Shown: positions 7,288 through 17,183 of the stretch, one piece after another
How positions within the stretch are numbered: position 1 is the stretch's first letter
Layout of the letters: every line of letters begins with the position of its first letter
From: Chlamydiota bacterium
Lineage (GTDB): Bacteria; Chlamydiota; Chlamydiia; Chlamydiales; Parachlamydiaceae
NCBI GenBank assembly: GCA_013287815.1
Contig: JABDDC010000003.1
Coordinates: forward strand, 1-64,000
DNA length: 64,000 bases
Direction of reading: 5' to 3'
Made by a program: the position numbers and the translations under genes
The notes under the pieces: model-generated
Databases searched by the model: none
The model's input: the letters and a program-made list of their open reading frames with translations, nothing else
Told to the model about the DNA's origin: nothing

Positions 7288-10002
7288 ATGAGTGGTTTAC
7301 TTAGTCTTGTCAGTCTTAGCAGCCCTTTTGATTATGTCTCATTAAAAGAATTGTCTGACGTAAAGACATTAGTGCCTATTCCTCCTTACGAGACAATAAT
7401 TCAAGACCCATCCAAAATCCAACAAGTCATTAAGGGAATTTTATCAAAGGACAATGGCGATAGTCTAATTGCTGATCTTTTGATTGAACTTAGGAAAAAC
7501 ATCCATAACGATATTTATTTCACCAATATAGTCTTGGAATTTCTCAGACATACCCCTAATGGAAACCCATTAATCCTACTGATGGAAAAAAATCTTTCCA
7601 TTTTCGTTAATATTCTGACACAGATTCCACATAATCATCGTTTTAATCGCAAATCGATTCTTGGTATTTTAGTCAGTGGTAATGTATGGCAAGAGTTAGT
7701 GGCAAATTCACTTATTCGTTGTAAAGATGAAAGCGACGGGGGGGATTTTCACCAAACTCTCTCCGACTATGCTACCCTTCTTGATATTCCAAGCAACCAC
7801 CTTAATAACTTCCTTGTCTACTTTTTAGAAAAGAAAAAACATTTTGCCTGTTTTGCCTTAATTCTCTCAACCATCAATAAAAAAAATGCCATTTTTGGCT
7901 TAATGAAATTTACGGAAAGATATCTTTATCCTTTCCATTTTGTTGAATATAGATCTTTAATAGAATCACTCTCCTGCCTGAAAATTTACCCCGAAAAAAT
8001 GTATTTCTATACGTATTTAATTGATATTTTTCGGCAAAAAGATAAGTTAAATCATCTCTACAGTGTTTTATCTACTTTTTCTTTTCAAAGCAGGTCTTTG
8101 CTAATGCCAGCAATGAAGCCATCTGAACAGGCCCGGATATTTGAAAGATGTATCAACCCTAAAATATTTTGTGATTTTTTAGAGTCATTATGTTTTTTTA
8201 ACAAAGGCTATACAGATAAAAAAGAACTCGTCAATCTTGCTTTCCAGACAATCCAATCAGATCAACATTCAAAAAGGAAAACTAGGCTAAAGAAAATTGT
8301 CTTAGAATTGGTATCTCGCAGCACTTGGATAACCCCCTATTTATTGATATCGCTTCCATTTGCAGAATTACAGCCTATTTTATCCGACTTAACACCCATC
8401 GTAAGGACTAGACTATTTACCTGTTGCGAACCTGATAGCTCGACCTCAGAACTATTAAAGGAGTTAATGCTCTTCAAAGGGGCTTTATTAGAATTGCTCT
8501 ATTCCGAGCTTTTTTTTGATCTTAATCCTCTTCCAATAGAAGGAGAAACCCCAAGAACAAATTCATTAACCGAGCCCACAGCCATAGGGCCATTGATTGA
8601 TCAGTTTATAATCATGCCATCAGAATTTATAGCTAATTATGCAAGTGAAATTAAAATGATCCCTCCCCTATTGCTTGGGGTTGCCTGCTGCTTTAATGAT
8701 CAAATTGAGGTCCTTCAAAGATTAATCCCTCATTTAACAGATTATCAGATTATATTTAGCATGAAAGCAATGACAGATGAAAACATTTATGAAGAATTAG
8801 GATTAATCAAAAAAGATCTTCGCACACATCAATATCAGATGATTTTATTGAATTTACAGGAGTCTCAGTTAATTACATACACAACTAAAAGGATAGAAGC
8901 GATTCAAGGTTCGTTTCGAGATTTTCAAACAGAATTGCAGCAGTTCTCTATCCATTTAAAATCATTCGAAAAAAAAGCATTAATAAAAACACTGTATGAC
9001 GAGTTCTATCTAAAAGCATTAACATTTCGTGGTAATGCATTGAGCATCGTCAACAGGGATGTTTATACTCTTGTTTCATGCTTAGCTCGAATGAACAATG
9101 ATTCTCACATAAAGTTCATAGAAATTTTAAGGACAATCATTAATCAGTTTGAGGGCATTTATAACAGGCAATTAGCCCCCCAAAAGTCTCTTTTTATGCA
9201 ATTGGCACTAGTAGAAAGAAATATTATTCTTGATGAACAGTCAGCTAATGATATTTTCGAAAATATTTATCCGGAATTTTGGTCGACAATGACTGAAAGG
9301 GTATTGGTTCATCTAGATATTAGTCCTAATAGCCCCCTGCAAATTTGCTCAGCAGGTGAATTGCATCTCGTAGGAATAACATCTGATGCAGATTTAAAAA
9401 TAATTGGCATCTCTAAAGAACAACAGACCTATCTCGATCAAATAATCATGATTTTAAATGGAGTAAAAGCTAGCGATGGGGAAGCTCAGTATCAACTTTC
9501 AGAAAAATGGAATAAATTTTTGGATATTAAACTTAATGATAGAGAACTGAAAGAAGCTCTGATTGAACTGATCAACTTTTTGGATATCAACAATGTAGAT
9601 CAGGATTTATTGAAAAAGACTGTGAAGCTGGTCTGCGAGAATTTGATAGCATTGAATGACCTTTCAGAGGCGTTTAAAATGGCCTTCCGTAAAGTTATTA
9701 CTAGTATCGATAACCTTGAAGGACTGGCGCTCGTCAAATTTACCCGAAGAGTGATTGCCAGGCAAGCATTAGCCATCCGGCGCAGACAAACATTGTGCAA
9801 ACTGCAATCTTATCTTAAACAGCCTGGCCTTAGAAGCTGCTGGCAAAGGCTACGTACCAATAGCTTTAATTCTCTCCATGAATTGTCGCAGGCAAAGCAT
9901 CTCGTATTCAGAAGAGATGCTTTCCAGCTACAGTCACTGACTAATGTCTTATTCGTTTCGACTTTACGATTAAGTAACAGGGATGCTAGAATCTTGACAT
10001 GA
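7288..10002 (+). CDS. Large protein of unknown function, 904 residues
   Basis: I do not recognise this protein. It is almost entirely alpha-helical by composition, Leu/Ile-rich, with no signal peptide and no convincing membrane helix; many 30-40 residue stretches look like irregular helical repeats. The start has a good ribosome-binding site. Its stop overlaps the ATG of the Wzy/ligase-like gene (ATGA at 9999-10002), so the two are translationally coupled inside the polysaccharide locus. The first 2.4 kb are AT-rich, while the last 250 bases approach the composition of the next gene. It might act in glycan synthesis or be an effector-type protein placed here; neither is shown. Confidence 0.85.
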   Translation: MSGLLSLVSLSSPFDYVSLKELSDVKTLVPIPPYETIIQDPSKIQQVIKGILSKDNGDSLIADLLIELRKNIHNDIYFTNIVLEFLRHTPNGNPLILLMEKNLSIFVNILTQIPHNHRFNRKSILGILVSGNVWQELVANSLIRCKDESDGGDFHQTLSDYATLLDIPSNHLNNFLVYFLEKKKHFACFALILSTINKKNAIFGLMKFTERYLYPFHFVEYRSLIESLSCLKIYPEKMYFYTYLIDIFRQKDKLNHLYSVLSTFSFQSRSLLMPAMKPSEQARIFERCINPKIFCDFLESLCFFNKGYTDKKELVNLAFQTIQSDQHSKRKTRLKKIVLELVSRSTWITPYLLISLPFAELQPILSDLTPIVRTRLFTCCEPDSSTSELLKELMLFKGALLELLYSELFFDLNPLPIEGETPRTNSLTEPTAIGPLIDQFIIMPSEFIANYASEIKMIPPLLLGVACCFNDQIEVLQRLIPHLTDYQIIFSMKAMTDENIYEELGLIKKDLRTHQYQMILLNLQESQLITYTTKRIEAIQGSFRDFQTELQQFSIHLKSFEKKALIKTLYDEFYLKALTFRGNALSIVNRDVYTLVSCLARMNNDSHIKFIEILRTIINQFEGIYNRQLAPQKSLFMQLALVERNIILDEQSANDIFENIYPEFWSTMTERVLVHLDISPNSPLQICSAGELHLVGITSDADLKIIGISKEQQTYLDQIIMILNGVKASDGEAQYQLSEKWNKFLDIKLNDRELKEALIELINFLDINNVDQDLLKKTVKLVCENLIALNDLSEAFKMAFRKVITSIDNLEGLALVKFTRRVIARQALAIRRRQTLCKLQSYLKQPGLRSCWQRLRTNSFNSLHELSQAKHLVFRRDAFQLQSLTNVLFVSTLRLSNRDARILT

Positions 10003-11312
10003 ATAATTTCGAGAAAAAAGTAGGGCTGATCTTTTTGTTGTTTATTGTTCCCCTCCTTTTTTTACCAAAAGTAAATATTGTCTCATTTAATGCTGAATCG
10101 GCAGGACTGCGCATCGATGACTTTATCCTTTTGATCGCCGGACTCTTCCTCTTTTGGGCCCATTATCAACTGCATAAACGACTCTATCACATTGAGGCTT
10201 GGATATTAGCCGTAACCCTCTTTGGATTTCTTTCTTTTATTTCGAATCAGGCACTAGTATCAATGGGGATCCTGATCCTTAATGCAAAGATTTTTTACTG
10301 CGTCAGGCTGCTCGAATATTTTATTTTCTTCTACATAGGCACCCTGTCGGCCCACATCATCCGGGGAAAACTGATTGTGCAAGCATTATTCCTGTGGAAC
10401 ATTGTCATGATGGTTCTGCAAAAATTCAGATTCACAGGAGCTATCACCACCGAAGGGTATGCAGGGGATGTATCCGGACGGGTCTTCGGGGTGGCTTCAT
10501 TCCCATCGGAGATGGGGTTGATCCTCAATTTATTATTTTGCTATTTTATGTTTGATAACAGCGCCCAGTCAAAAATCCTAAAACTTTTCCCCTCCTATGT
10601 TCGGAGCATTTTCCATCAGTTTTATCCTTATTGGATGTTCGCCCTCTTCAGCATCTTCATCGTCTTGACCGGAAACAGGATCTCAATCCTTGCCCTTTTC
10701 GTCTGCTTTGTCTTTAAACTGAAACAGGAATTCAAATGGCGATCCATCGCCCCTGTATTGCTCATCGTCTCCCTTTCGCCTATCATTGCAGGGATTATTT
10801 ATCTTATTACTTCTACAGATCTATATGAGCGGAGCGCCGAACTACTTTCGTTTAACAATTTAAAACTTTTCAATATAGTCTGGGACAAGATCGACCTTAC
10901 CAAAAATCCTGTCGGAAACGAAGTCGTAGCCTCCGATCAGTATGATATGAGCTGGTTTTTGCGGGCACACAAATGGATCTATATTGTTAGAGTGTTCATC
11001 TCCCACCCTGAATGCTACCTGCAGGGTCTTGGGCCAGGAACCGCCTGGGCGGCGCTCGATGGAGGCATTTTGCGGATCTTTGTAGAATACGGCATCATCG
11101 GATCCTTTTTATTCTGGAAGTTTTTCTCTTCGCTCGCCAAAATCAACCAGCAGATGAAATGGATGACTATAGCCCTGGCAATCAACATGATTTTCTTCGA
11201 TGCCTACCTAGCCTACAAAGCAATGAGCATCTACCTGTTTATTGGCGGCATGATCTTTGAAACCAATTTGATGAAGAAGGAAGATGAAATTAAACTCTAT
11301 TCAAGCGCTTAG
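9999..11312 (+). CDS. O-antigen ligase/polymerase-like membrane protein (Wzy/WaaL family)
   Basis: About ten to twelve hydrophobic segments are visible, with one large polar loop at about 290-345 (between AGIIYLITSTDLYERS and YIVRVFISHPECY), the layout of Wzy_C ligases and polymerases. The motif around HPECYLQGLGPGTAW resembles the conserved loop of the family, where an H and G-x-G contact the lipid-linked glycan. It would join or polymerise undecaprenyl-linked glycan on the periplasmic side. It starts within the end of the preceding gene and overlaps the acyltransferase gene by 29 bases. Confidence 0.8.
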   Translation: MNNFEKKVGLIFLLFIVPLLFLPKVNIVSFNAESAGLRIDDFILLIAGLFLFWAHYQLHKRLYHIEAWILAVTLFGFLSFISNQALVSMGILILNAKIFYCVRLLEYFIFFYIGTLSAHIIRGKLIVQALFLWNIVMMVLQKFRFTGAITTEGYAGDVSGRVFGVASFPSEMGLILNLLFCYFMFDNSAQSKILKLFPSYVRSIFHQFYPYWMFALFSIFIVLTGNRISILALFVCFVFKLKQEFKWRSIAPVLLIVSLSPIIAGIIYLITSTDLYERSAELLSFNNLKLFNIVWDKIDLTKNPVGNEVVASDQYDMSWFLRAHKWIYIVRVFISHPECYLQGLGPGTAWAALDGGILRIFVEYGIIGSFLFWKFFSSLAKINQQMKWMTIALAINMIFFDAYLAYKAMSIYLFIGGMIFETNLMKKEDEIKLYSSA

Positions 11313-12273
11313 GGGCTTCGCGGCACTATTGGTGGTCTTCTTCCACACCGCCGGCGGGATGGAAGAATATTACGGCAAACACTTTGTATCCCAGCTTTTT
11401 TCCTGCGGATACATAGGCGTTGACGTTTTCTTTGTCATCAGCGGTTTTATCATGATGTATGTGCATGAAAAAGATTTGGGGAATCCGACCCGCTGGAATA
11501 ATTACATCCATAAAAGGCTTTCACGCATCTATCTACCCTATTGGGTCGCCTTCATCGCCCCTTTCCTGATCTACTATTTGCAAGGGAGGATTGGCGACGG
11601 AAAGGAAATGTCTATGTCCGGAGCTATCAGCTCTTTCCTGCTGTTTCCCCAAGAAGGAAGAACTGTCCTGGTGGTCTCATGGACGCTTGTTTACGAAATG
11701 TTCTTTTATCTACTCTTCGGACTCCTCATTCTAAATTTTAGGCTCGGACTAGTCTGCATGATCCTGTGGGCCGGATTGATCCTGGCCTGCAATTTTTTCT
11801 CCATCCCTTTTCCGGTGAATCAGTGGATCGATCTGAGAAATCTTGAGTTTTTTATCGGCATCGGCGCTGCATTACTTATAAAGAGGATTACGGTCCCTGA
11901 GGTGACATGGAAAATAGGCCTTGTTATGATTGTGGGATCAATGGCCTGGATGGCTACCTTTTCCCCTTCGTTCGGCTGGCCTGCAGCCATCGCCACAGCA
12001 GTGTTTATTCTGGGGGCAGCTCATTCTTTTTCCTTTAATGCACGGATTCCAAATTGGCTTCTCTTCTCCGGAACGATGTCCTATTCCCTTTATCTCGTCC
12101 ATACACCTATCATGCTGTTGTCTTATAAACTATTGAGAGCATTACACGTTGAAAATCCTTTGGTGGCATTTACTATCACATTGTGTCTTTGCATAGCGGG
12201 TGGGATGGTCTTCTATCATTTCGTGGAAAAAAGGCTGCAAGAAAATGGCACAAAACGACGTCTGGTAGCGTGA
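11284..12273 (+). CDS. Acyltransferase family 3 membrane protein (OafA-like)
   Basis: Typical acyltransferase-3 features are present: an N-terminal SIQALRGFAALLVVFFHT segment holding the R-G and H of the active site, the FFVISGFIMMYV motif, and about ten membrane helices to the C-terminal FVEKRL. Members transfer acetyl or succinyl groups to sugars of LPS, capsule or exopolysaccharide across the membrane. A GAAGGAAG ribosome-binding site inside the upstream gene supports this start. It ends the plus-strand part of the polysaccharide operon. Confidence 0.9.
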   Translation: MKLNSIQALRGFAALLVVFFHTAGGMEEYYGKHFVSQLFSCGYIGVDVFFVISGFIMMYVHEKDLGNPTRWNNYIHKRLSRIYLPYWVAFIAPFLIYYLQGRIGDGKEMSMSGAISSFLLFPQEGRTVLVVSWTLVYEMFFYLLFGLLILNFRLGLVCMILWAGLILACNFFSIPFPVNQWIDLRNLEFFIGIGAALLIKRITVPEVTWKIGLVMIVGSMAWMATFSPSFGWPAAIATAVFILGAAHSFSFNARIPNWLLFSGTMSYSLYLVHTPIMLLSYKLLRALHVENPLVAFTITLCLCIAGGMVFYHFVEKRLQENGTKRRLVA

Positions 12274-12278
12274 CTCTC

Positions 12279-13262
12279 TTACATCCCGTTGTATTCCCTA
12301 CCGGATCTTTCAGGCATGGGACGTCGGATCCCTTCCACCCAGAGGAGCTTTTGGGTAGAATCAGATGGATTCCAGACTAGTAAAATGGCCAAAGCGCCAT
12401 AAAGAGGGAGAAAATCGACTAATTCATTCCAGTTGGAAACCGTCAATAAGGCATTCATGCAGCCCAACGTAATTAAAATCGTTGTGCGAGAAAAGATGCC
12501 AAACACAATCAAAATACCCGCTAATACCTCACCTGCACCTGCAAACATAACGAATATATCATTGGGAATTGCAACTACATTGGGAAAAATCCTCTCATCT
12601 AAAAAATAACTAGCATAAGGAATATTAGCCAACTTGTCGACAAGTCCATAAATGATTAAATTCAAGCCTACACCGATGCGTAAAGAAAGAAGCGCATAGC
12701 CGGTATAATTGGTCACCGGCTCCATTTTAGGGAATAAGATGCGATCGATCGAAAAAGGTCCTCTGCCGGCTAAATAGAAAAAGGCGGCATAACCCAAGTA
12801 TTGAATGGATTCAAGCATTGATCTTAACCCCAATAAATCAATTCCCAAAAACCATAGAAGGCCGATTATGACTGCCGAGACATAGGTGAGGCCGCCATAA
12901 AATAACGAGAGGGCAATGGTGATCTCTGCCAATCCTATCCAGTGAGGGGCCAACCCCTCGAGAATATGGTGAGCGGAAAAGAGCCTTCCTTGAATGCCAT
13001 GGATCAACAGAGCAACAGCCACATGGATACCCAAGATAGCCGGCACGAGTCCATAGAAGAGCTTAAGACCTTCATTAGTGGCTCCAAGTTCTTTGGGGCC
13101 ATAGATAAAATCTCGCTGATCCCTGACTTTCCAAAGAAACCAAAGCAACACAGCCACTACAATAGCGCCTGCTAAAAAAGTAAGTGGCACTTGTTTAAAG
13201 AACAGGTCCCAACGAAGATCTGCCCGAGATATGACATCTAAATAATTTTCCATTTTCACCAT
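12279..13262 (-). CDS. DoxX-like membrane protein
   Basis: This 327-residue protein has about eight hydrophobic segments. The C-terminal half (from LSLRIGVGLNLIIYGLVDKL through GAGEVLAGILIVFGIFSR) resembles the DoxX/DoxD four-helix fold linked to redox or membrane maintenance; the N-terminal half seems to be a second similar unit, so it may be an internal duplication. It is convergent with the acyltransferase gene (5 bases apart). No specific function can be given. Confidence 0.65.
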   Translation of the reverse strand: MVKMENYLDVISRADLRWDLFFKQVPLTFLAGAIVVAVLLWFLWKVRDQRDFIYGPKELGATNEGLKLFYGLVPAILGIHVAVALLIHGIQGRLFSAHHILEGLAPHWIGLAEITIALSLFYGGLTYVSAVIIGLLWFLGIDLLGLRSMLESIQYLGYAAFFYLAGRGPFSIDRILFPKMEPVTNYTGYALLSLRIGVGLNLIIYGLVDKLANIPYASYFLDERIFPNVVAIPNDIFVMFAGAGEVLAGILIVFGIFSRTTILITLGCMNALLTVSNWNELVDFLPLYGALAILLVWNPSDSTQKLLWVEGIRRPMPERSGREYNGM

Positions 13263-13333
13263 AAGATTTGTAATTCATTCATAGTGAGTATGGGCTTTTT
13301 TAGGCAAGTATATTTCATGTATACTCCTAATTA

Positions 13334-14575
13334 TTATATTTTATTCCATTTACCGCCAAGGCTGATCCCATCCTTATCTACTCCGGATTCATGCTTAAGC
13401 GACTTTTTGGAATAGACTGCGAATTTCAGCATCACATCATCCTCGATGATTTTCTTTTGGTTGAGAAGTCCGCAGTCTATCTTGATCCGGTACTCGCCCG
13501 GATGAAATAAATCGAGATCAAGATCAAATGAAAGGCGGTGGTGTCCCAGCCTGGATACGATCTGTTGATCGATGTCGTGGTCGCACAAGCGCGAACGGGC
13601 AATCACAAGATTGCGCGAATTTAGAATGGAAAAGCCGAGCAGCAGATCTGGATGGGGTTTTAAGATTTCTACATCGAGGTCGAGCCTGGTCGATTCGCCA
13701 TGGTAGAAAAATTCAGAGTCGTCACGTGGCTTCAACAAGACAGTCTGGTGGAGGCGAATATGTTCATCGCCAATATTTCCTTTCCATTCAAGTCCTGCGG
13801 CTGGACAGCTTTTAGTATAGAGACTGACACATTCCTGGATAGGCTCATAGGCTTTCAAAACGCCCTTTTCGAGAAAGATTCCTTTATTGCATAACGCTAA
13901 GACCGAATTGACATTATGGCTAACGAACAAAACAGTCGTTCCCTGTGCACCGATCTCATTCATCTTTTTCAGGCACTTTTCCTGGAACTGCGCATCGCCG
14001 ACAGCCAATACCTCGTCGACAATCAATAAATCCGATTCAAGATGGGCTGCAATGGCAAAACCGAGGCGCATATACATGCCGCTCGAATACCTCTTAATAG
14101 GCGTATCCAAAAACTTCTCGATGTCGGCGAAGGCAACGATCTCATCGAACTTTTGCTTCATCTCCCGATAGCTCATCCCCATGATGGCCCCATTAAGAAG
14201 GATGTTTTCACGACCAGTGAGGTCAGGATGGAACCCGGTTCCCACTTCCAACAGGCTGGAGACCCTCCCCCGGATGCGGATGCGTCCCTTGGTTGGTTCG
14301 ATGATCCGTGAAAGGACTTTCAGAAAAGTTGATTTGCCGGCGCCGTTGCGCCCCAGGATGGCAATTTTGTCCCCTTGCTCGATGTTCAAAGTAATGTCAT
14401 TCAAGGCCCAGAATTCTTCCTGGGTTGGGGCAGATTCAGAAGGATTTAGCAGCAGCCGGTTTTTGATTCCACAGCCCCAGCCGGTCAGGATCTCTTTCAG
14501 GGAGGCGTAAGGATTCTGCTGCTCGTGCGAGATGACAAATTTTTTGGACAGGTTCTCTATTTCGACAATGTTCAT
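13334..14575 (-). CDS. wzt: ABC transporter ATP-binding protein for polysaccharide export (Wzt-like)
   Basis: The nucleotide-binding domain occupies about 1-245: Walker A ILGRNGAGKSTF, signature YSSGMYMRLGFA, Walker B LLIVDEVLAVGD and the H-loop in FVSHNVNS. An extra C-terminal domain of about 160 residues follows (DDSEFFYHGESTRLDLDVEI and later), matching the carbohydrate-binding domain of Wzt proteins that reads the cap of a finished O-antigen. It overlaps the permease gene by four bases (ATGA) and pairs with it. This suggests an ABC-dependent export route. Confidence 0.93.
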   Translation of the reverse strand: MNIVEIENLSKKFVISHEQQNPYASLKEILTGWGCGIKNRLLLNPSESAPTQEEFWALNDITLNIEQGDKIAILGRNGAGKSTFLKVLSRIIEPTKGRIRIRGRVSSLLEVGTGFHPDLTGRENILLNGAIMGMSYREMKQKFDEIVAFADIEKFLDTPIKRYSSGMYMRLGFAIAAHLESDLLIVDEVLAVGDAQFQEKCLKKMNEIGAQGTTVLFVSHNVNSVLALCNKGIFLEKGVLKAYEPIQECVSLYTKSCPAAGLEWKGNIGDEHIRLHQTVLLKPRDDSEFFYHGESTRLDLDVEILKPHPDLLLGFSILNSRNLVIARSRLCDHDIDQQIVSRLGHHRLSFDLDLDLFHPGEYRIKIDCGLLNQKKIIEDDVMLKFAVYSKKSLKHESGVDKDGISLGGKWNKI

Positions 14576-15405
14576 ATGATATCTGCAAAAATCCTTTCCA
14601 TCTTTCTAAAATAGCGGAAGCCCGATACTAAGATCAAACCATTGATGGTGCACGAAATAGCCAATGCAATGGGAAGGTATTCGTGATAGACCCCAAAGCA
14701 GCACCAGCGGAATCCTTCGATGATGCCCGACATGGGATTGAGAAAGTAAAGCCACTGCCAATTTGTCGGCACCAAAAAGCTGCTATAACCAACAGGTGAG
14801 ATGAACATCCCAAACTGGACCAGAAACGGGACGATAAAGCGGAAATCACGATAGCGGACTGTCAGGGCTGCCAGCCATAAACTGGCCCCCAAACACAACA
14901 TCAGCGTCAGAATGATGAAAACAGGCAGCAGTAAAAATGTCCAGGAATAAATGCCTGCAAAAATAAAAAGGATAAAAAGCATCCCCAAACTGATACCAAA
15001 GTCGATGAAATTAACCAATATGTGACTGATGGGAAGTATGATCCGGGGAAAATAGACCTTTGAGATCATCGTCGCATTGTTGATCAGGCTGTTACTGGTA
15101 TCGACGATGGAGCTTGAAAAAAGCTGCCAGGGAATCATTCCGGCCAAAACAAATAAGGGATAATTCACATGGGTGGTGGCCAGATTGGCTATCTTACCGA
15201 AAATCAGGACAAAGACTGCCATATTTAAGAGGGGCTTGATCAAGGCCCAAGCTACACCCAAAAAAGTTTGCTTATAGCGAACCACAATATCGCGCCAGGC
15301 GAAAAAATAAAACAATTCGCGGTAGCGAAATAAATCTTTGAAATATTCTTTTTGTATATTATCGGGATCTATAACTATATTAAATTCTTTATTTTTGTTA
15401 CACAT
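14572..15405 (-). CDS. wzm: ABC-2 type polysaccharide export permease (Wzm-like)
   Basis: A 277-residue ABC-2 permease with a cytoplasmic N terminus containing FFFAWRDIVVRYKQTFLG (coupling region) and six membrane helices. The stretch GVAWALIKPLLNMAVFVLIFG is highly typical of Wzm/TagG/RfbA proteins. It forms the membrane channel of the exporter with the Wzt-like protein encoded directly downstream. Divergent from the PAS-protein gene at 15532. Confidence 0.92.
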   Translation of the reverse strand: MCNKNKEFNIVIDPDNIQKEYFKDLFRYRELFYFFAWRDIVVRYKQTFLGVAWALIKPLLNMAVFVLIFGKIANLATTHVNYPLFVLAGMIPWQLFSSSIVDTSNSLINNATMISKVYFPRIILPISHILVNFIDFGISLGMLFILFIFAGIYSWTFLLLPVFIILTLMLCLGASLWLAALTVRYRDFRFIVPFLVQFGMFISPVGYSSFLVPTNWQWLYFLNPMSGIIEGFRWCCFGVYHEYLPIALAISCTINGLILVSGFRYFRKMERIFADII

Positions 15406-15474
15406 GGATGAATGATAGCAGAGAAATAAATAGCCTTAAAGGAAATTCCTTTAGTCTTTAGCCTTTTCTTCCCT

Positions 15475-15502
15475 TTGACTATAAATGGCTTTTTTGTATA
15501 GT
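15475..15502 (+). promoter_or_regulatory. Sigma-70-type promoter for the gene at 15532
   Basis: TTGACT (15475-15480) and TATAGT (15497-15502) are separated by 16 bases and lie 30 bases before the ATG. Both hexamers are within one or two bases of consensus. Confidence 0.6.
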
Positions 15503-15531
15503 GTCGCCTTTACATAAGTAACTAAGACTAT

Positions 15532-16815
15532 ATGAAATTCATCACAAGTAGCAGACAACTTTTGTCTGGAGCGGTCGTCTTTTTCTATTTGATCCCGCTC
15601 CTCTTCTTCGCAACGTACAGTATTGGCTTGATGTCTCGCAATAAAAGCTGGCTGGTGTTATCGCTCGGATTGTTGCTGATTACCACCTGTTCACTGATTT
15701 TAGTGTTGTTGCTTTCCTATTGGGAAAACAACCTGAAAAAACAGGTTGTCAATCCCCCTATACCTGTTCGATACGACACCTCAGAGCCTAAAGTCACATC
15801 CCTTGACTTAGCCTACGAAAAAGAGCAGATGCTGTCTGAATACGAACCTAAAAGCAGCAGCAATGAGTTAGGTCTTCTGGAAACTGTGAACGAGTACCAT
15901 GAGCAAAATAGCAAATTGCAAGAACAAATCGAAAATCTCCATCGCACTCTGGATACCTTCGCCGATGAGAACAAGGTCCTTAAGAATGCTGCTGAGAGGT
16001 CCGAACAGGACCTTGAAGATTACAAACTATTTTCTGAAGAACAGCTCAAACAAAAGCAACTGCAAATTAATAATCTCCAGCAAATGATCGATGACCAGCG
16101 GACGGAAATGGAAAAACGCCAAGACCAGATTCAGCTGCTCGACACCAAAATCTACGATCTCAGTTATGAAATCAGAACACTGCTCCATCTGAATGATTCA
16201 GAAAAAGACGAAGTGACAGTAGAAAAAAGTTCTGGAATACCGATCAGACAGGTCATCCACGAATTCAATTCAGAAATGGAAAATTCTTCTTCTATGGCTG
16301 TCATGGCCGAAGAGGCAACAGAAAATGAAACGGCCAATCAACCGATTAAAACCGCCATCGAAGCAACCGCCTTACTGAAAAAATGCATCAACAACGCTCA
16401 AAAATTGACCGGCGCTAACTTCAACAGTCCAGAAGCTCTCCGCTACCGCGAATTTTCTTCCACCCATTACAACATCGACCAAAAGAGGCTCTTTGAATGT
16501 TTAAGAAGTGAATCAAACGGACTGGTCATTGTCTATTCGCCAAAAGATAACAAGGTCTTGTTCGCGAATAACATGGCCAAAACTCTACTCGGATGGAGCC
16601 CTGAAAAGTTCTCTTCCGACTTTTTCAATGTCATCCAGGAAGGGATGACCTACTGGAAGAAAGCTCTTAGCCTGTTGTCGCCCACGACTGATTCACAGGC
16701 GCGCCTCCTCGCAAAAACTAAACAGGGTCATGAAACCCTTCTCAATTGCCACCTGGGAGTCATCCAGTCCGGCCTCTTCCGCGGCTACGTGATCGGCGTA
16801 CTGTACCCTGCTTAA
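15532..16815 (+). CDS. Membrane-anchored coiled-coil protein with C-terminal PAS-like domain
   Basis: Two membrane helices stand at the N terminus (about 12-30 and 38-62), followed by a long coiled coil (about 115-220, repeated E/K/Q heptads) and, at about 315-420, a PAS-like fold (RLFECLRSESNGLVIVYSP, then KVLFANNMAKTLLGWSP). PAS domains sense small molecules or mediate dimerisation. No kinase, GGDEF or other output domain follows, so it may act as a sensor or scaffold for a partner. Two hydrophobic segments close together near one end also recall inclusion-membrane proteins of chlamydiae, but the long polar tail is not diagnostic. Confidence 0.75.
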   Translation: MKFITSSRQLLSGAVVFFYLIPLLFFATYSIGLMSRNKSWLVLSLGLLLITTCSLILVLLLSYWENNLKKQVVNPPIPVRYDTSEPKVTSLDLAYEKEQMLSEYEPKSSSNELGLLETVNEYHEQNSKLQEQIENLHRTLDTFADENKVLKNAAERSEQDLEDYKLFSEEQLKQKQLQINNLQQMIDDQRTEMEKRQDQIQLLDTKIYDLSYEIRTLLHLNDSEKDEVTVEKSSGIPIRQVIHEFNSEMENSSSMAVMAEEATENETANQPIKTAIEATALLKKCINNAQKLTGANFNSPEALRYREFSSTHYNIDQKRLFECLRSESNGLVIVYSPKDNKVLFANNMAKTLLGWSPEKFSSDFFNVIQEGMTYWKKALSLLSPTTDSQARLLAKTKQGHETLLNCHLGVIQSGLFRGYVIGVLYPA

Positions 16816-16817
16816 AC

Positions 16818-17183
16818 CTAATCAATCCGAAGTAAGTCGATAAGCCACTTCTGAATTTTCTCTAAAATAGAGCGGTCCTTAATTTTTCCCATTTTCTTAA
16901 TTAATCTTTCTTGACTTATCGACCTGATTTGTTCACATATGGCATAACTATCTACCGTGACACCTCCCTCGGATGGTGTGATTCGAATATGAGTTGAAAT
17001 ATCCCTGTAAACACTCGTCAAAGGGATAACAATGACTAGTCCGGATTTAATTTTGTTCCAATAATTATTAGAAATAATCAGACATGCTCTTACTTTCTTT
17101 CCAATTTCATTTCCTTTGGTTGGATCCGCATCAAATAACCAGATTTCGCCTTGTGCCAATGTATCAATATTCTTCGAGACCAT
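16818..17183 (-). CDS. mazF: MazF/PemK-type toxin (endoribonuclease)
   Basis: A 121-residue MazF fold: GEIWLFDADPTKGNEIGKKVRACLII includes the conserved G-x-I/V-W and the R at the end of the beta-hairpin; VIPLTSVYRDISTHIRI and the later EQIRSISQERLIKKMG segment are typical. Family members cleave mRNA at short motifs to stop growth. It overlaps the upstream antitoxin gene by 20 bases, the classical antitoxin-toxin order. Confidence 0.9.
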   Translation of the reverse strand: MVSKNIDTLAQGEIWLFDADPTKGNEIGKKVRACLIISNNYWNKIKSGLVIVIPLTSVYRDISTHIRITPSEGGVTVDSYAICEQIRSISQERLIKKMGKIKDRSILEKIQKWLIDLLRID

